A stretch of 64,000 nucleotides of DNA. Source: Microbulbifer sp. SAOS-129_SWC (GTDB taxonomy: Bacteria > Pseudomonadota > Gammaproteobacteria > Pseudomonadales > Cellvibrionaceae). The notes under the pieces were generated by a model. That model was not told the origin of the DNA and ran no database searches. It saw only the letters and a list, made by a program, of their open reading frames with translations. A program made the translations under genes and the position numbers. The first letter of the stretch is position 1; every line of letters begins with the position of its first letter. This document shows positions 31,679 through 41,561 of this stretch, one piece after another. The stretch lies in the NCBI RefSeq assembly GCF_039696035.1, contig NZ_CP155567.1:4335001-4399000 (forward strand), written 5' to 3'.

Positions 31679-34150
31679 TCAGGGGTTGATCTCGCTCCAG
31701 CTGAACTTGGTAATGCGGTTGCTGATCAACGAGAACACGTAGACAGACCCATTGCCCGCTGCGATTTGCTCGGCGTCGAACAGACCACCTGCGCGGGTAC
31801 CCAGGGCGGGGTCGAGCCAGTGGCCCTGGTAGGCCGGGCTGATCACACCGCTGGTATCCGGGCTATAGCCGTCGGGGTTGTCCCAGGCCCGGGCCACCAT
31901 ATTGAAGCCATCGGCTACCAGCAGGGCGTCTTGCTGTGCGTCGTAGGCGAGGCCCGCGGGCAGGAACAAGCGCTGCGGATCGAGGCTGTCGGGGTGTTCA
32001 TAGGTTCCGCCGCCGATACCCATTTGACCGATCAGCGCACCGTTGGCCGGGTTCAGGGCCTGGATGCGCTGGTTGCGCCGGTCGGTGACATAAACCCGGC
32101 TCCCGAGTGCCAGTACACTGCCGATCTGGTCGAAAGTGCCGGCCGCCCCCTGGGCAAAGAAATCCGGCCCCAGGCTCCAGCCCGCGCCCAGGTCATTGCC
32201 CTTGTTGGCGTCGGCGCCACCGGCATACCAGTTGCCATTCAGGGTGCCGCTGCCACTGTCGTAGTCGAAGCGCCATACATAGTTACCGAAGCTGGAAATA
32301 AAGATGCCGTGCTCGTCCGGGTTGGCACCGGTACTGGCCGACACCGCTACCGGGTAATTGCTGTTGCTGGTTGTCAGCGCGATGGCTGGCACCGACAGCC
32401 CCGAAGTGCGGTAGGTAAGATTGAACAGCTCTTGCAGGTTGCCGTCCGCGTCGTAAATTCGCAGGCTGGCGTCGCCGGTATAGGGCCACGGCAGGGTCGC
32501 ATCCGCCCCCACCAGTACCGCCACAGCCTCGCCAATGTTGCTGTCGGTAAAGGTGGCGATGCCGGTGACACCGTAGCTGATATTGGTGCCGGGAAAACGG
32601 CCGAGGTAGTTGCCGCTGGCATCGTACATATTGATGCGCGTGTTGGGTGTATCACTCACCAGCAGGCGGTTCTTCGACGACAGCCAGGCCATGCCACTGG
32701 ACGAATGGAGCTGGCCCGCCAGGTCACGGGGGTGCCCCCAGAACTCGTTGTGGGCCACACCGCCGACCCCTTCCGATACCGAGCAGCGCAGCAGGCTGGT
32801 GCCGTCGCTGCTGCTCCAGCACTTCTTGATGCGATTGTTGCCGGCGTCGCTGACCAGGTTTACCCGCGCATTGGGAAAGTAGTAACCCCATGCATAGATA
32901 TTCTCGCGATAAAAATCCCCATTCGGACCGATCACCGGCACCAGGTCATTGGGCAGCTGGAACGCCTCATCCTCGGTGGCGGAGGCCGAGCGCATCTCCA
33001 CCTGATGGATGCCGAGGTGGCCGTACACCCAGGTGGCCTGGGCATCGGCGCTACCGCTGCTGCGATAGCGCACCGGGTTGGTATCACTGGTGCTCGCCAG
33101 GTTCGGGAAGCGGATGATGCGGCCGTTGTAGGTATCGGCCACGTAGAGGTTGCCGTCCAGATCCGTGCGCACGCCGCGCGGGCGCTTCAGGTGATCGACA
33201 TTGCCATCGTCATCGCGAAAACGCCCCAGCATGTCGTCCAGCGTGAGCTGGCCGGTAGTGGTATCGACGCGGAAGATTTTGATGCGGTTGTTGCCATTGT
33301 CCGCCACATACACATAAGTCGCGCCATTGTCCGGCGACTGGTAGTAGGTCATACCCTGTGGAATACGGAACCCATCGCGCTTGTCCGGTTCACCGGCGTA
33401 GTCATCGTAGTCAGTAGAGTCACTGCCGTAATCCTTATCCACGCCGCGGATAATGGGCCCCGCTTCCACGTATTTACCGCTGCCGTCCTGGTAGCCCAGT
33501 GTCTGCAGCAGAGTGACCTGGTAGCCGTTGTCCGGGTCGATGCTGAACGCCTTGACGCGATGGTTGAATTCATCCGATACGTAAATGAATCCCTGCGGTG
33601 TGATCACCATGTTCCGCGGCAGGTAGATGTCCTCTCCACCGCCGTGGCCGGGCTGGCCGAACGAGGTCACATACTCGAAATCGCCGGCGGCACCGCTGAC
33701 CGTGCGGAAAAAGTGGATCTGCTGGCGCCCGACATCGTTCACATACAGGCCGGCGAGGCGATCGTCATCGGCCTCGCTCCTGGACAGGAAGGCAATACCC
33801 AGCGGCGCGCGGATATCCGGCACACTGGCCGCCGGGCTGTCGGCGGCCAGGGTCTGGTCGGCGTCATCCAGGGTACCGATCAGGGCGCCGTTCAGATTCA
33901 GGACCTTGATCTCGTGGTTGCCCATATCGGCAACATAGACGCGCGTGCTGGCCGCGCCCTGGGCCAGGGTGTCGCGGTCATAGGTGATCGTTGTGGGTGT
34001 ATTGAACTGGTACTGCTGCTGGGCCGGCTCGCCGCTGAGTTCCGCAGAGCGGTCCTCATCGGCAAAGGTAACAGCGGCGGTGGCAGTGAGGGGCTGGGCC
34101 CCGATCAGCATTGCCAGGCCCAATCCGCGCAGGGGAGTCATCATTCGCAT
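31679..34150 (-). CDS. Secreted NHL-repeat beta-propeller protein
   Basis: About 823 residues. Signal peptide MRMMTPLRGLGLAMLIGAQPLTATAA, then many NHL-type blades: VYVADMGNHEIKVLN, IYVSDEFNHRVKAF, VYVADNGNNRIKIF, LYVADTYNGRIIRF, VYVTDRRNQRIQAL and others. Such propellers bind proteins or ligands and sometimes have lyase or oxidase activity. It lies between enoyl-CoA hydratase and acyl-CoA ligase genes, an odd place for an envelope protein, suggesting it captures or processes the substrate outside the cytoplasm (inference). The ATG read from 34150 is preferred over a GTG three codons upstream. Confidence 0.82.
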   Translation of the reverse strand: MRMMTPLRGLGLAMLIGAQPLTATAAVTFADEDRSAELSGEPAQQQYQFNTPTTITYDRDTLAQGAASTRVYVADMGNHEIKVLNLNGALIGTLDDADQTLAADSPAASVPDIRAPLGIAFLSRSEADDDRLAGLYVNDVGRQQIHFFRTVSGAAGDFEYVTSFGQPGHGGGEDIYLPRNMVITPQGFIYVSDEFNHRVKAFSIDPDNGYQVTLLQTLGYQDGSGKYVEAGPIIRGVDKDYGSDSTDYDDYAGEPDKRDGFRIPQGMTYYQSPDNGATYVYVADNGNNRIKIFRVDTTTGQLTLDDMLGRFRDDDGNVDHLKRPRGVRTDLDGNLYVADTYNGRIIRFPNLASTSDTNPVRYRSSGSADAQATWVYGHLGIHQVEMRSASATEDEAFQLPNDLVPVIGPNGDFYRENIYAWGYYFPNARVNLVSDAGNNRIKKCWSSSDGTSLLRCSVSEGVGGVAHNEFWGHPRDLAGQLHSSSGMAWLSSKNRLLVSDTPNTRINMYDASGNYLGRFPGTNISYGVTGIATFTDSNIGEAVAVLVGADATLPWPYTGDASLRIYDADGNLQELFNLTYRTSGLSVPAIALTTSNSNYPVAVSASTGANPDEHGIFISSFGNYVWRFDYDSGSGTLNGNWYAGGADANKGNDLGAGWSLGPDFFAQGAAGTFDQIGSVLALGSRVYVTDRRNQRIQALNPANGALIGQMGIGGGTYEHPDSLDPQRLFLPAGLAYDAQQDALLVADGFNMVARAWDNPDGYSPDTSGVISPAYQGHWLDPALGTRAGGLFDAEQIAAGNGSVYVFSLISNRITKFSWSEINP

Positions 34151-34196
34151 AGTGCACACTCATTATTTTTATTGGTGAGGGTTTTACTACTTCTGG

Positions 34197-34964
34197 TTAC
34201 GACTCGTTAATGCCGAGGAAGGCGGCCATACCCCTATCCGCCTCCTCGCTGTCGATCAGTTCCACAAAGTGCCGCAGCTCGGCATCCAGCGCTGTGGCTA
34301 CGTGCCGTGGATCCGGGCGCGTCAGTTTGAGGGTGTTGCGCACACTGCCGGTTTTGGCACTGCGCAGGCGTTCGACGACTTCACTGACCTTGTCGCTGAC
34401 CGCACCGTCTTCCGCCAGGTACTGCACCAGCCCCCATGCCAGCGCGTCGCCGGCCTCGATACGGCGATTGGTCAGCTGTACGTCCAGTGCCCTGCCGCGA
34501 CCGATACGCTCGGGCATCAACGCGGTCCAGCCGCCATCCGGGCTGAATCCCACGGCGGTATACCAGGGTGCGAAATGGGCACGGGGCCCGGCCACCACGA
34601 TGTCGCAGGCCAGCACCAGCCCCAGTGAACCGCCGGTTACCATGCCGTGCACCTCCGCCACCGTGGGCACCGGCAGCCGCAGCAGGTCCAGCATGACATC
34701 GTTGAGCGCGCCGACCAGACGCTCGGCGTAGGCGCGCCGCTCGCTGCGGTGCACCGCGTAGAAGGCACCGACGTCACCGCCACTGGAAAAGGAGCGCCCC
34801 TCCGCGCGCAGCACCAGCGCCGCCGGCTGGTCTGCCCGGCAGCGCGCCAGCGCCGTGCGCAGGCCGTCCAGTAACTCCTGCACCAGCGCGTTGTGGCGCT
34901 CCGGGCGATTCAGGGTCAGCGTGGCCACGCCGTTTTCCAGCTGGTAATGCACGGGGGCTGTCAT
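34197..34964 (-). CDS. Enoyl-CoA hydratase/isomerase (crotonase family)
   Basis: 255 residues. ATLTLNRPERHNAL, the oxyanion segment GRSFSSGGDVGAFYA, and VAEVHGMVTGGSLGLVLACDIVVAG are crotonase features; the two Glu residues usual in hydratases are not in their usual place (VAEVHGMVTGGS has Gly-Ser in the region of the first), so isomerase or other crotonase chemistry is possible. The start overlaps the TetR gene stop by 4 bp. Confidence 0.82.
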   Translation of the reverse strand: MTAPVHYQLENGVATLTLNRPERHNALVQELLDGLRTALARCRADQPAALVLRAEGRSFSSGGDVGAFYAVHRSERRAYAERLVGALNDVMLDLLRLPVPTVAEVHGMVTGGSLGLVLACDIVVAGPRAHFAPWYTAVGFSPDGGWTALMPERIGRGRALDVQLTNRRIEAGDALAWGLVQYLAEDGAVSDKVSEVVERLRSAKTGSVRNTLKLTRPDPRHVATALDAELRHFVELIDSEEADRGMAAFLGINES

Positions 34965-35620
34965 TGTATTTTCTCCTCGCTGCTGCCCGGGGTGAGACCG
35001 TGGCGAAACAGGTCGGAGACCGCGGCCACAATGTCATCAAACGGTGTTTCCTGGTCCCACAGCGCATAGCGCATGCCGAGGAAGTTGGACATGCCCATCA
35101 GCGCCCAGACCCGCACCTCGTTATTGCCGGGGCGAATCTCGCCCTTGCCGGAGGCACTGGCGAGCATGTTCAGGTAGCGCTCGCCAAAGGCCTGGTAGTA
35201 ATCCCGGTAAATGGCTTCGTCCACGAACTGGGCTTCCTGCAGCACCCGGTAGAGCGCGGGATTGGCGCGCAGGTACTGCAGAAAAGCGCGCAGCCCCTGC
35301 TCCTCGGCCTGCAGCCGGTTGGCGGCCGCGGCCGTTTCCGCCTCCAGGTGCGCACGCAACTGGCGCCCCATGTGCTTCACCAGCTCGCGCAGCACATCTT
35401 CCTTGCCGGCGAAGTAGTTGTAGAAGGACCCCAGCGCCACGCCGGCGGTGCGGGTAATGTCGGCGATACTGGCGCGATGGAAACCGGCGCTGCCAAACGT
35501 CTCCTCGGCGGCCTTCAGAATACGGGCGCGGGTGCGCGCACCGCGGGCGGTCTTGGGCAGCCCCGGCTTGGCAGCGGGAGCGGTTGTAGCGGCGAGGCTG
35601 GCGCTGGAAGCAATACTCAT
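34961..35620 (-). CDS. TetR-family regulator
   Basis: 219 residues with an N-terminal HTH (ARILKAAEETFGSAGFHRASIADITRTAGVALGSFYNYF, split here: TFGSAGFHRASIADI / AGVALGSFYNYF) and a helical ligand-binding domain. It heads the operon of acyl-CoA genes (ATGA overlap with the next gene), so it likely controls it in response to an acyl-CoA or related ligand. The start read from 35620 is chosen because the family starts shortly before RTRARIL and GAAGACC lies ahead; the upstream extension is non-conserved. Confidence 0.85.
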   Translation of the reverse strand: MSIASSASLAATTAPAAKPGLPKTARGARTRARILKAAEETFGSAGFHRASIADITRTAGVALGSFYNYFAGKEDVLRELVKHMGRQLRAHLEAETAAAANRLQAEEQGLRAFLQYLRANPALYRVLQEAQFVDEAIYRDYYQAFGERYLNMLASASGKGEIRPGNNEVRVWALMGMSNFLGMRYALWDQETPFDDIVAAVSDLFRHGLTPGSSEEKIQ

Positions 35621-35699
35621 GGGCAGGTCTTCTATTGTCCGGAAATGCATGAAACCTGAATCAGTATTCATGTTAAGCCACACGCGAACACAAGCCACT

Positions 35700-35719
35700 C
35701 ATACCTTGGTCATACAGAC
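35700..35719 (+). promoter_or_regulatory. Shared regulatory motif, site 2 (upstream of TetR operon)
   Basis: CATACCTTGGTCATACAGAC, 80 bp before the TetR start, identical to site 1 at 27469. It reads on the + strand although the operon runs on the minus strand. Confidence 0.55.
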
Positions 35720-35869
35720 AGGCCCGTCGAAAGCCGGCAGACGCGCTAAACCAGCAGATATCAACGCACTGCGAGAGAAGTCGGGGCGAGAAATCGACGG
35801 AAAGAAATCTACGGAAAGGAATACAGGCGCGCGCGGGCCAGGACGGCGCCGCGCGATGGCCGGGCCCGC

Positions 35870-36817
35870 TCAATCGAGACCGGTTACAAACTCCGCCGCA
35901 TGGCGATAGAAACGCTGGCAGTCCTCCGCCACCAGGGATTCCATATTCAGGAAGGCGTGAATCATGCCGTCAAAGTGCAGGCTCTGCACAGCCACTCCCG
36001 CGTCGTCGAGGCGCTGCACATAGGCGAAGCCCTCATCCCGCAGTGGGCAGAACTCGGCGGTAACCACCAGCGTCGGCGGCAGTTGTCCGGTGAACTCGCC
36101 ATACAGCGGCGAGCACTGATAACGGTTCTCCGCACCCTGGAAATAGTTGTCGAAGTACCAGCCGATCTTCTCTTTTTCCAGCAGGTAACCGCGGCCATTC
36201 TCCTCGATCGAGGGCAACTGCAGCGTGTAATCCAGGCTGGGATAGATCAACACCTGGCCGATCACGCGATGGCGTTCATGCTGTAGCAGATGGCTGGCCG
36301 TGGCGGTCATGGCGCCACCGCCGGAATCGCCCATCAGAATCCAGCGCCCGTCGCACTCGATGCCTTTTTTCTCCAGGGTCGCGGCGGCACCGCGCACCAC
36401 GGTGAGCAAATCCTGAATACCGGCCGGATAGGGATTTTCCGGCGCGAGGCGGTAATCGGGCGCGATCACCACCCGCTGGCAGGCGTCGGCGATACGGCGA
36501 CAGATCGAGTCGTACACCGCCACGCTGCCCGCCATATGGCCACCACCGTGGCTATAGATAATTACCGGGCCCGCCGGCGCGCCCTCGGGCTGATAGATGC
36601 GCACCGGCACATTGTAGTGCGCGCCATACACCAGGGATTCACATACCGCCATCTGCGGCCCCGGCGCCACAAAGCCGCGGGTCAGGTTGGCGAGCCCCTC
36701 GCGCGCGGAGATCGGTGTGGGCTCGAAGCCCGCCGCATTCAGCTGCGCCACCTGGGCATTAAACGTCTGCAGCCACTCCGCCAGTTTTACATCAAGCTGT
36801 CGCACGCTTCTCACCAC
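35870..36817 (-). CDS. Alpha/beta hydrolase, hormone-sensitive lipase type
   Basis: 315 residues without a signal peptide, so cytoplasmic. HGGGH (about 90-94) forms the oxyanion hole, MGDSGGG holds the nucleophile Ser (about 165), and GMIHAFLNM gives the catalytic His. It would hydrolyse esters of the imported compound. The GTG read from 36817 is the start used, with GGAGAG very close; GTG 36814 or 36805 are alternatives. It overlaps the end of the MFS gene by 26 bp and so is in the same operon. Confidence 0.83.
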   Translation of the reverse strand: MVRSVRQLDVKLAEWLQTFNAQVAQLNAAGFEPTPISAREGLANLTRGFVAPGPQMAVCESLVYGAHYNVPVRIYQPEGAPAGPVIIYSHGGGHMAGSVAVYDSICRRIADACQRVVIAPDYRLAPENPYPAGIQDLLTVVRGAAATLEKKGIECDGRWILMGDSGGGAMTATASHLLQHERHRVIGQVLIYPSLDYTLQLPSIEENGRGYLLEKEKIGWYFDNYFQGAENRYQCSPLYGEFTGQLPPTLVVTAEFCPLRDEGFAYVQRLDDAGVAVQSLHFDGMIHAFLNMESLVAEDCQRFYRHAAEFVTGLD

Positions 36818-38039
36818 CCTCTCCGGTTACCGCTTTTTCTTTGCCAGATCTGCTGCCGCTCTCCGGCAGCAGGAACGAGAATATGAACATGGTCGCCGAG
36901 CAGGCCCCGGCAAAGTAGGCAGCCGCCGCCGGCTTGCCACTGAGATCCGCCAGCAGCCCGGCAACATAAATCAACAGGGTGGCGACCAGATAGGAAATCG
37001 ACCAGAACATGGCGAAAGTGATGGTAATACGCTTCGGCGTCATACCCGGTAATTCCTGTGGCAGGGTCATCAGCGCGGCCATCGGAATGAACATGACAAC
37101 ACCCGCCATAAACGCTGCAATCTGGGCAACGGTCGGCTCGCGACTGATCAGCATCAGCGCCGCAAACGCCACCAGTCCCAGACCCGAGAAACGCAGCACC
37201 GGCAGCCGCAGTGGGAAACGCTTGGTCACGGTGATGCCGATGACGGTTCCCAACATACCCCCGGCAATCAGCAAGATCGCGAGGTCTTCGGTGGCCACCG
37301 CAAACCCGTCAATGAGCGGAAACAGTGAAAAAGCGGCAATATAAAACGTCAGGACGCCACAAAACGCCAGCGGCAGCCACCAGTTGAAGCCCTCGCGCAC
37401 GCCTTCACGCAGGCCGTATTTTTCCGCGGGGGTATTCGCCGCACTGCCGCCGCCCAGATGGAAATTTTCCGCCGTCAGCCACCACAGCAGCGCCAGAGCC
37501 GCCACCATGACACCGTACAGGCCTACCACCGGCTGCCAGGTACCCATCTGCGCAAACCACGCCCATGTCCCCAGCCAGGCGGTGAGTGCGCCGGTGCCCT
37601 TTAGCGCCAGCAGGTTGCCGGTATTGAAGGCTGCGGCGTTGATGCCATTGATCAACGGGCGCTCCTCCGCGCTGAAGTAATGCATTACCACCGGGTTGAA
37701 ATACACAATCACCAGCGCGCCGCCCAGGCCCATGGCCAGGCGCGACAGCAGCCAGCCGGTGTAGTCATCGGCGAACGCGCCGATCCCTCCGGCGGCGATC
37801 AGCAACATCGCCAGGGTAAAGGCGCGCTTGGCGCCCAGTCGCACCAGCACCATAGCCGCCGCCAGGTTACCGACAATTTTGGCCAGGGTGATCATCAACG
37901 TACCCCAGGTGGCATTGGCGAGCCCCTGCTCGCCGAACGACGCCTGGATCTGGGGTGTCAGGATCGCGCCGGACACCCAGGCCGCCGCAAACAGCGCATA
38001 GGCGCTGAACATCAGAATTTCCAACAAATATTTCTTCAT
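36792..38039 (-). CDS. MFS transporter
   Basis: 415 residues with about 12 membrane spans. Start read from 38039 (MKKYLLEILMFSAYALFAAAW); the longer frame upstream is rejected. The region after span 2 (VLVRLGAKRAFTLAM) is the usual MFS loop A. Its operon partner is an esterase, so it probably brings an ester or organic acid across the inner membrane. A regulatory motif lies about 95 bp upstream on the same strand. Confidence 0.8.
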   Translation of the reverse strand: MKKYLLEILMFSAYALFAAAWVSGAILTPQIQASFGEQGLANATWGTLMITLAKIVGNLAAAMVLVRLGAKRAFTLAMLLIAAGGIGAFADDYTGWLLSRLAMGLGGALVIVYFNPVVMHYFSAEERPLINGINAAAFNTGNLLALKGTGALTAWLGTWAWFAQMGTWQPVVGLYGVMVAALALLWWLTAENFHLGGGSAANTPAEKYGLREGVREGFNWWLPLAFCGVLTFYIAAFSLFPLIDGFAVATEDLAILLIAGGMLGTVIGITVTKRFPLRLPVLRFSGLGLVAFAALMLISREPTVAQIAAFMAGVVMFIPMAALMTLPQELPGMTPKRITITFAMFWSISYLVATLLIYVAGLLADLSGKPAAAAYFAGACSATMFIFSFLLPESGSRSGKEKAVTGEGGEKRATA

Positions 38040-38133
38040 CGCAAATTGACCAATTTTTATTATTTGCCGCGTGCAGGAAAGCGCTGAACCAACCTGCCTG
38101 AATTCAACCAGACTGCGCTGCGCAGGCACCCTT

Positions 38134-38153
38134 GCCTATACGACCTTGGTAGC
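38134..38153 (-). promoter_or_regulatory. Shared regulatory motif, site 4 (upstream of MFS-esterase operon)
   Basis: On the minus strand CTACCAAGGTCGTATAGGC, then AAGG, about 95-115 bp before the MFS start. It aligns with site 3 over 22 bases as TACC..GGTC....AGGCAAGG. It overlaps the last codons of the hybrid kinase gene. Confidence 0.5.
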
Positions 38154-41100
38154 AGACCCGCCCGGTACAACGGCGTGGTCGGCAGCGCGCCGCTGCCACT
38201 TCTGCAGCAGTGCCCGCAGGGCCGCCGGACGCAGCGGCTTCTGCAGGAATTGCCAGCCTGCGTCCTGAGCCCTTTGCTTAACCGTATTGGTATTTTCTGC
38301 CGAGATGATCACGCAGGGGACCGCGCTCTCCCAGGCGGCGATCAATTCCGCCGCGAGGTCGATGCCGTTGTCGCCATCGTCCAGGTGGAAATCCATCAGC
38401 AGTAAATCCGGCTCGGGCAATGCCATGGCCTGCGCGCGATCGCGGGCGCAGTGCACGGTGCAGCCCCAGCTCTCGAGCAGTGCGGTCATGGCCTCGAGAA
38501 TGGAGGGCTCGTTGTCCACACACAGTACGCGCAGATCCAAAGTGGCGCCGCGCGCAGCCGCCGCCCCGGGCAGCAGCCGCGCCTTCGCTTGCGGGGTCGC
38601 CGGCGTCAGACGCACGCGAAAGACACTGCCGCGCCCCGGGCGCGACATCAACGTAATCGGCGAATTCAGCAGTCGGCACAGGCGCTCGACCGTGGCCAGC
38701 CCCAGGCCATAGCCCTGTTGCCGCTGCGCGCCCTGGGGCAGATCTTTTGGCGTCAGGCGACAGAACTCGCGAAAGATATCCTGCTGTTGCTCGACGGCGA
38801 TGCCGACGCCGGTGTCCCAGACCTCCAGCGATACGGCCTGCCCGCGCCGGCGTACGCCAATCAGCACGCCACCGCTGCGCGTGTACTTCACCGCATTGTC
38901 GAGCAGGTTCTGCACAACGCGACGCAGCATTTTTTCGTCACTGCGCACCCACAGCTGGCACGGGTGATAGCGCAATTCGATGCCGCGGCTATGGGCGGCA
39001 ATACGTGCCTGCGCCACCGCATCGTCGAGAATGCCATCCAGGGCGACGGCACCCAGGTTTGGCCGGATATCCCCGGCATCCATGCGCGCGATCTGCAGCA
39101 TATCGGTAATCAACTGCTCGGCGGCGGCCAGTGCGCTGTCGGCGCGGGTCAGCAGCTGGCGGCTGCCGTCCTCCAGCTCCCGCGCGGCAAGGGCGTCGAG
39201 GAACAGGCGGCTCGCATTCAACGGCTGCACCAGGTCGTGGCTGGCGGCGGCGAGGAAACGGGTCTTGCCGGCACTGGCCGCGTGCAGCTCCCGGTTCAGA
39301 TCCTGTAATTCGCCATTGAGATCCTGCAGCTCGACATTGACGCTCTCCAGTTCCGCGGTGCGGTGCGCCACTTTGTGCTCGAGGGAATTGCGGACTTCGG
39401 TCAACTCGGCGAGGGCGCGCTGGTAATCGGACACATCGGTGTAAGTGGTCACGAACCCGCCGCCTGGCAGCGGGTTACCGCGGATCTCCAGCACGGTACC
39501 GTCGGTGCGGTGGCGCTGTACCCGGTAGGCGGTGCCGTTGCGCAGATGTTCCACCCGCTTCTGCACATGCTCTTCCACATCGCCCGGGCCACACTCACCG
39601 CGGCTGGCGTTGTAGCGCACCAGTTCCGCCACCGGGCGGCCGACATAGATCATTTCCTGCGGATAGTGGAACAGCGCCAGGTAGCGCCGATTCCACGCCA
39701 CCAGGTTGAGGTTGGCATCCACCACGGAAATGCCCTGATCGATGTTATCGATACTGCTCTGCAACAGGCCGCGACCAAACTGGTAGATGGCGGAGGCCTG
39801 GTCCAGCTGCTGGGCACCCCCGGTCGGCTCACTCAGCTGCCGCACCAGGCGCCGGGCACTGGTACTGCCGACGATACCGGCAAGAATTTTCTCCACCGCC
39901 TCGCGGTAGCCCCGCGCCGCCATCTTGCCGGTGGCAGACTTGAGCAGCGGCGCCAGTGCGCGATCGGCCGCATCTTCACCGACGAATCGGGCCAGCAACT
40001 GGCGCAGGCGCGCGCGATCCACCGGTGCCGCCTCGGCCAGGCCCCGCGCCGGCTTAATGTAGTGCTGTAGCAGGGAGACCAGAATCAGGGCAGATAGATT
40101 CAACCCGAGGCCAAACACGCAGCTGATGGTCAGCGGGTTCCACGACAGCCCGAGCCAGCCGGCGAGCGTATCGGCATTACCCAGCGCCGCCGGCAGCGCG
40201 GAGAGAGCCCAGACGGCGGAGCCGAGCATCAGGCCGAGCACCACCGCCGGCGCGCGCAGCCGCGGCCAGTGTGACGGCCAGGTCACTGCGGCGATCATCG
40301 CCGGTGCCAGCTGCGCTACCAGCGCCAGGGACAGCAGGCCGAAAGTACCCAGACTGACACCGGGCCCAATGGCTTCGTTGACCCCCAGCGCGGCCAGCAT
40401 CAGCAGCCCGATGATTACCCGGCGCACGCGGCGCAGATCCGACCCCAGCACCTGATTCGCCGGCCGCTGCTGCAAGCGGCGCAGCCACCAGGGCACGATC
40501 ATGGTGTTGGCAATCATGGTGGAGAGGGCGATGGTGGCAATGATCACCATACTCGAACCGGCGGACAGCCCCCCCACGAACGCCAGCAGTGCCAGCCAGG
40601 GCGTACCACTCTCCAGCGGCACACCCAGCACAAAGCGCTCGAGGTTGTCGTAGCTGTCCGGCAGCCACAGCAGGCCACCGTAACCCACCACCAGCACGGC
40701 CGCCGACAGGACGCCCAGGTAGAGCGGGATCAGCTTGCGTACCGGGCCGATATCGCGCTCGTCGTCGCTCTCGATCATCAGGATATGGAACTGGCGCGGC
40801 AGGCAGAAAATCGCTGCCATTCCCAACACCACCACCGCGAAGAACCCGGTATCCTCGCCGCGCGCCGCCGCCAATGCCGCGACTTTGTCACTCGCGAGCG
40901 CAGTGCGGGTGAGATCCGCGGCGCCGTCAAACGCCGATTCCAGCAGAAACCAGGCCACCGCCACGATCGCACTGATCTTGATCAGCGCCTCGAACGCCAC
41001 CGCCAGCAGCATGCCGTTGCGGTGCACACTGCTGTCGATATGCCGGGTACCAAACAACAGCGCGAACAAGCCCAGCGTCGCGGCCACGATCGCCGTGACC

Positions 41101-41561
41101 AGCGAGGCACTGATATCGTCGCTGCGTGCCAGCAGCAGAAAACTGTCCGCCACCGCGCGCAACTGCAAAGACAGGTAGGGCACGATCGCCACCACCGCCA
41201 GCAGCGCTACCGCCGCAGCCAGCCAGGGTGACCCACCAAACTGGGCGCTGATGAAGTCGGCAATCGAGGTCGAGCCCTGCTGCTTGGATAGGCGCACGAA
41301 ACGCATCAGCAGCGGCGCACCGAAGATCAGCATCAAGCTCGCCCCGACAAACGTCGGCGGCAGCATCCAGCCCTCGGTTATCGCCTGCGCCGGCACTCCG
41401 AAAAACATCCACGCACTGGTATAGGTTCCGGCGAGGGCCAGCAACAGCGGTTTGACGGGACGAAGACGCACCACTGGCAGCCGGTCACCCCAGAAGGCGA
41501 TGGCAAACAGCAGCAGCAGGTAGGCGAGGCCAACAGCGGCCAGCAGCGTGAGGCTAAACAC
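38136..41561 (-). CDS. Hybrid sensor kinase: sodium/solute-symporter domain, PAS, histidine kinase, receiver (CrbS/MxtR type)
   Basis: About 1141 residues. Residues 1-520: 12-13 membrane spans of the SSS (sodium/solute symporter) family. About 590-700: PAS_7-like segment NIDQGISVVDANLNLVAWNRRY. Then a coiled linker (EHKVAHRTAELESVNVELQDLN). Kinase: His775 in SHDLVQPLN, then NLLDNAVKYT and the G boxes. C-terminal receiver with D1057 in LLMDFHLDDGDNG. This order matches CrbS, MxtR and ErcS-prime proteins, which control carbon-source genes through a LuxR-type regulator. The GTG read from 41561 is preferred: GAGAGG lies ahead and the family starts at this point. The only lone response regulator nearby is at 28419. 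Confidence 0.88.
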   Translation of the reverse strand: MFSLTLLAAVGLAYLLLLFAIAFWGDRLPVVRLRPVKPLLLALAGTYTSAWMFFGVPAQAITEGWMLPPTFVGASLMLIFGAPLLMRFVRLSKQQGSTSIADFISAQFGGSPWLAAAVALLAVVAIVPYLSLQLRAVADSFLLLARSDDISASLVTAIVAATLGLFALLFGTRHIDSSVHRNGMLLAVAFEALIKISAIVAVAWFLLESAFDGAADLTRTALASDKVAALAAARGEDTGFFAVVVLGMAAIFCLPRQFHILMIESDDERDIGPVRKLIPLYLGVLSAAVLVVGYGGLLWLPDSYDNLERFVLGVPLESGTPWLALLAFVGGLSAGSSMVIIATIALSTMIANTMIVPWWLRRLQQRPANQVLGSDLRRVRRVIIGLLMLAALGVNEAIGPGVSLGTFGLLSLALVAQLAPAMIAAVTWPSHWPRLRAPAVVLGLMLGSAVWALSALPAALGNADTLAGWLGLSWNPLTISCVFGLGLNLSALILVSLLQHYIKPARGLAEAAPVDRARLRQLLARFVGEDAADRALAPLLKSATGKMAARGYREAVEKILAGIVGSTSARRLVRQLSEPTGGAQQLDQASAIYQFGRGLLQSSIDNIDQGISVVDANLNLVAWNRRYLALFHYPQEMIYVGRPVAELVRYNASRGECGPGDVEEHVQKRVEHLRNGTAYRVQRHRTDGTVLEIRGNPLPGGGFVTTYTDVSDYQRALAELTEVRNSLEHKVAHRTAELESVNVELQDLNGELQDLNRELHAASAGKTRFLAAASHDLVQPLNASRLFLDALAARELEDGSRQLLTRADSALAAAEQLITDMLQIARMDAGDIRPNLGAVALDGILDDAVAQARIAAHSRGIELRYHPCQLWVRSDEKMLRRVVQNLLDNAVKYTRSGGVLIGVRRRGQAVSLEVWDTGVGIAVEQQQDIFREFCRLTPKDLPQGAQRQQGYGLGLATVERLCRLLNSPITLMSRPGRGSVFRVRLTPATPQAKARLLPGAAAARGATLDLRVLCVDNEPSILEAMTALLESWGCTVHCARDRAQAMALPEPDLLLMDFHLDDGDNGIDLAAELIAAWESAVPCVIISAENTNTVKQRAQDAGWQFLQKPLRPAALRALLQKWQRRAADHAVVPGGSATKVV

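Noticed and set aside
30201..34210. Large + strand frames opposite acyl-CoA ligase and NHL genes
   Set aside because: His/Gln/Val-rich composition typical of antisense frames; the minus-strand genes have clear motifs.
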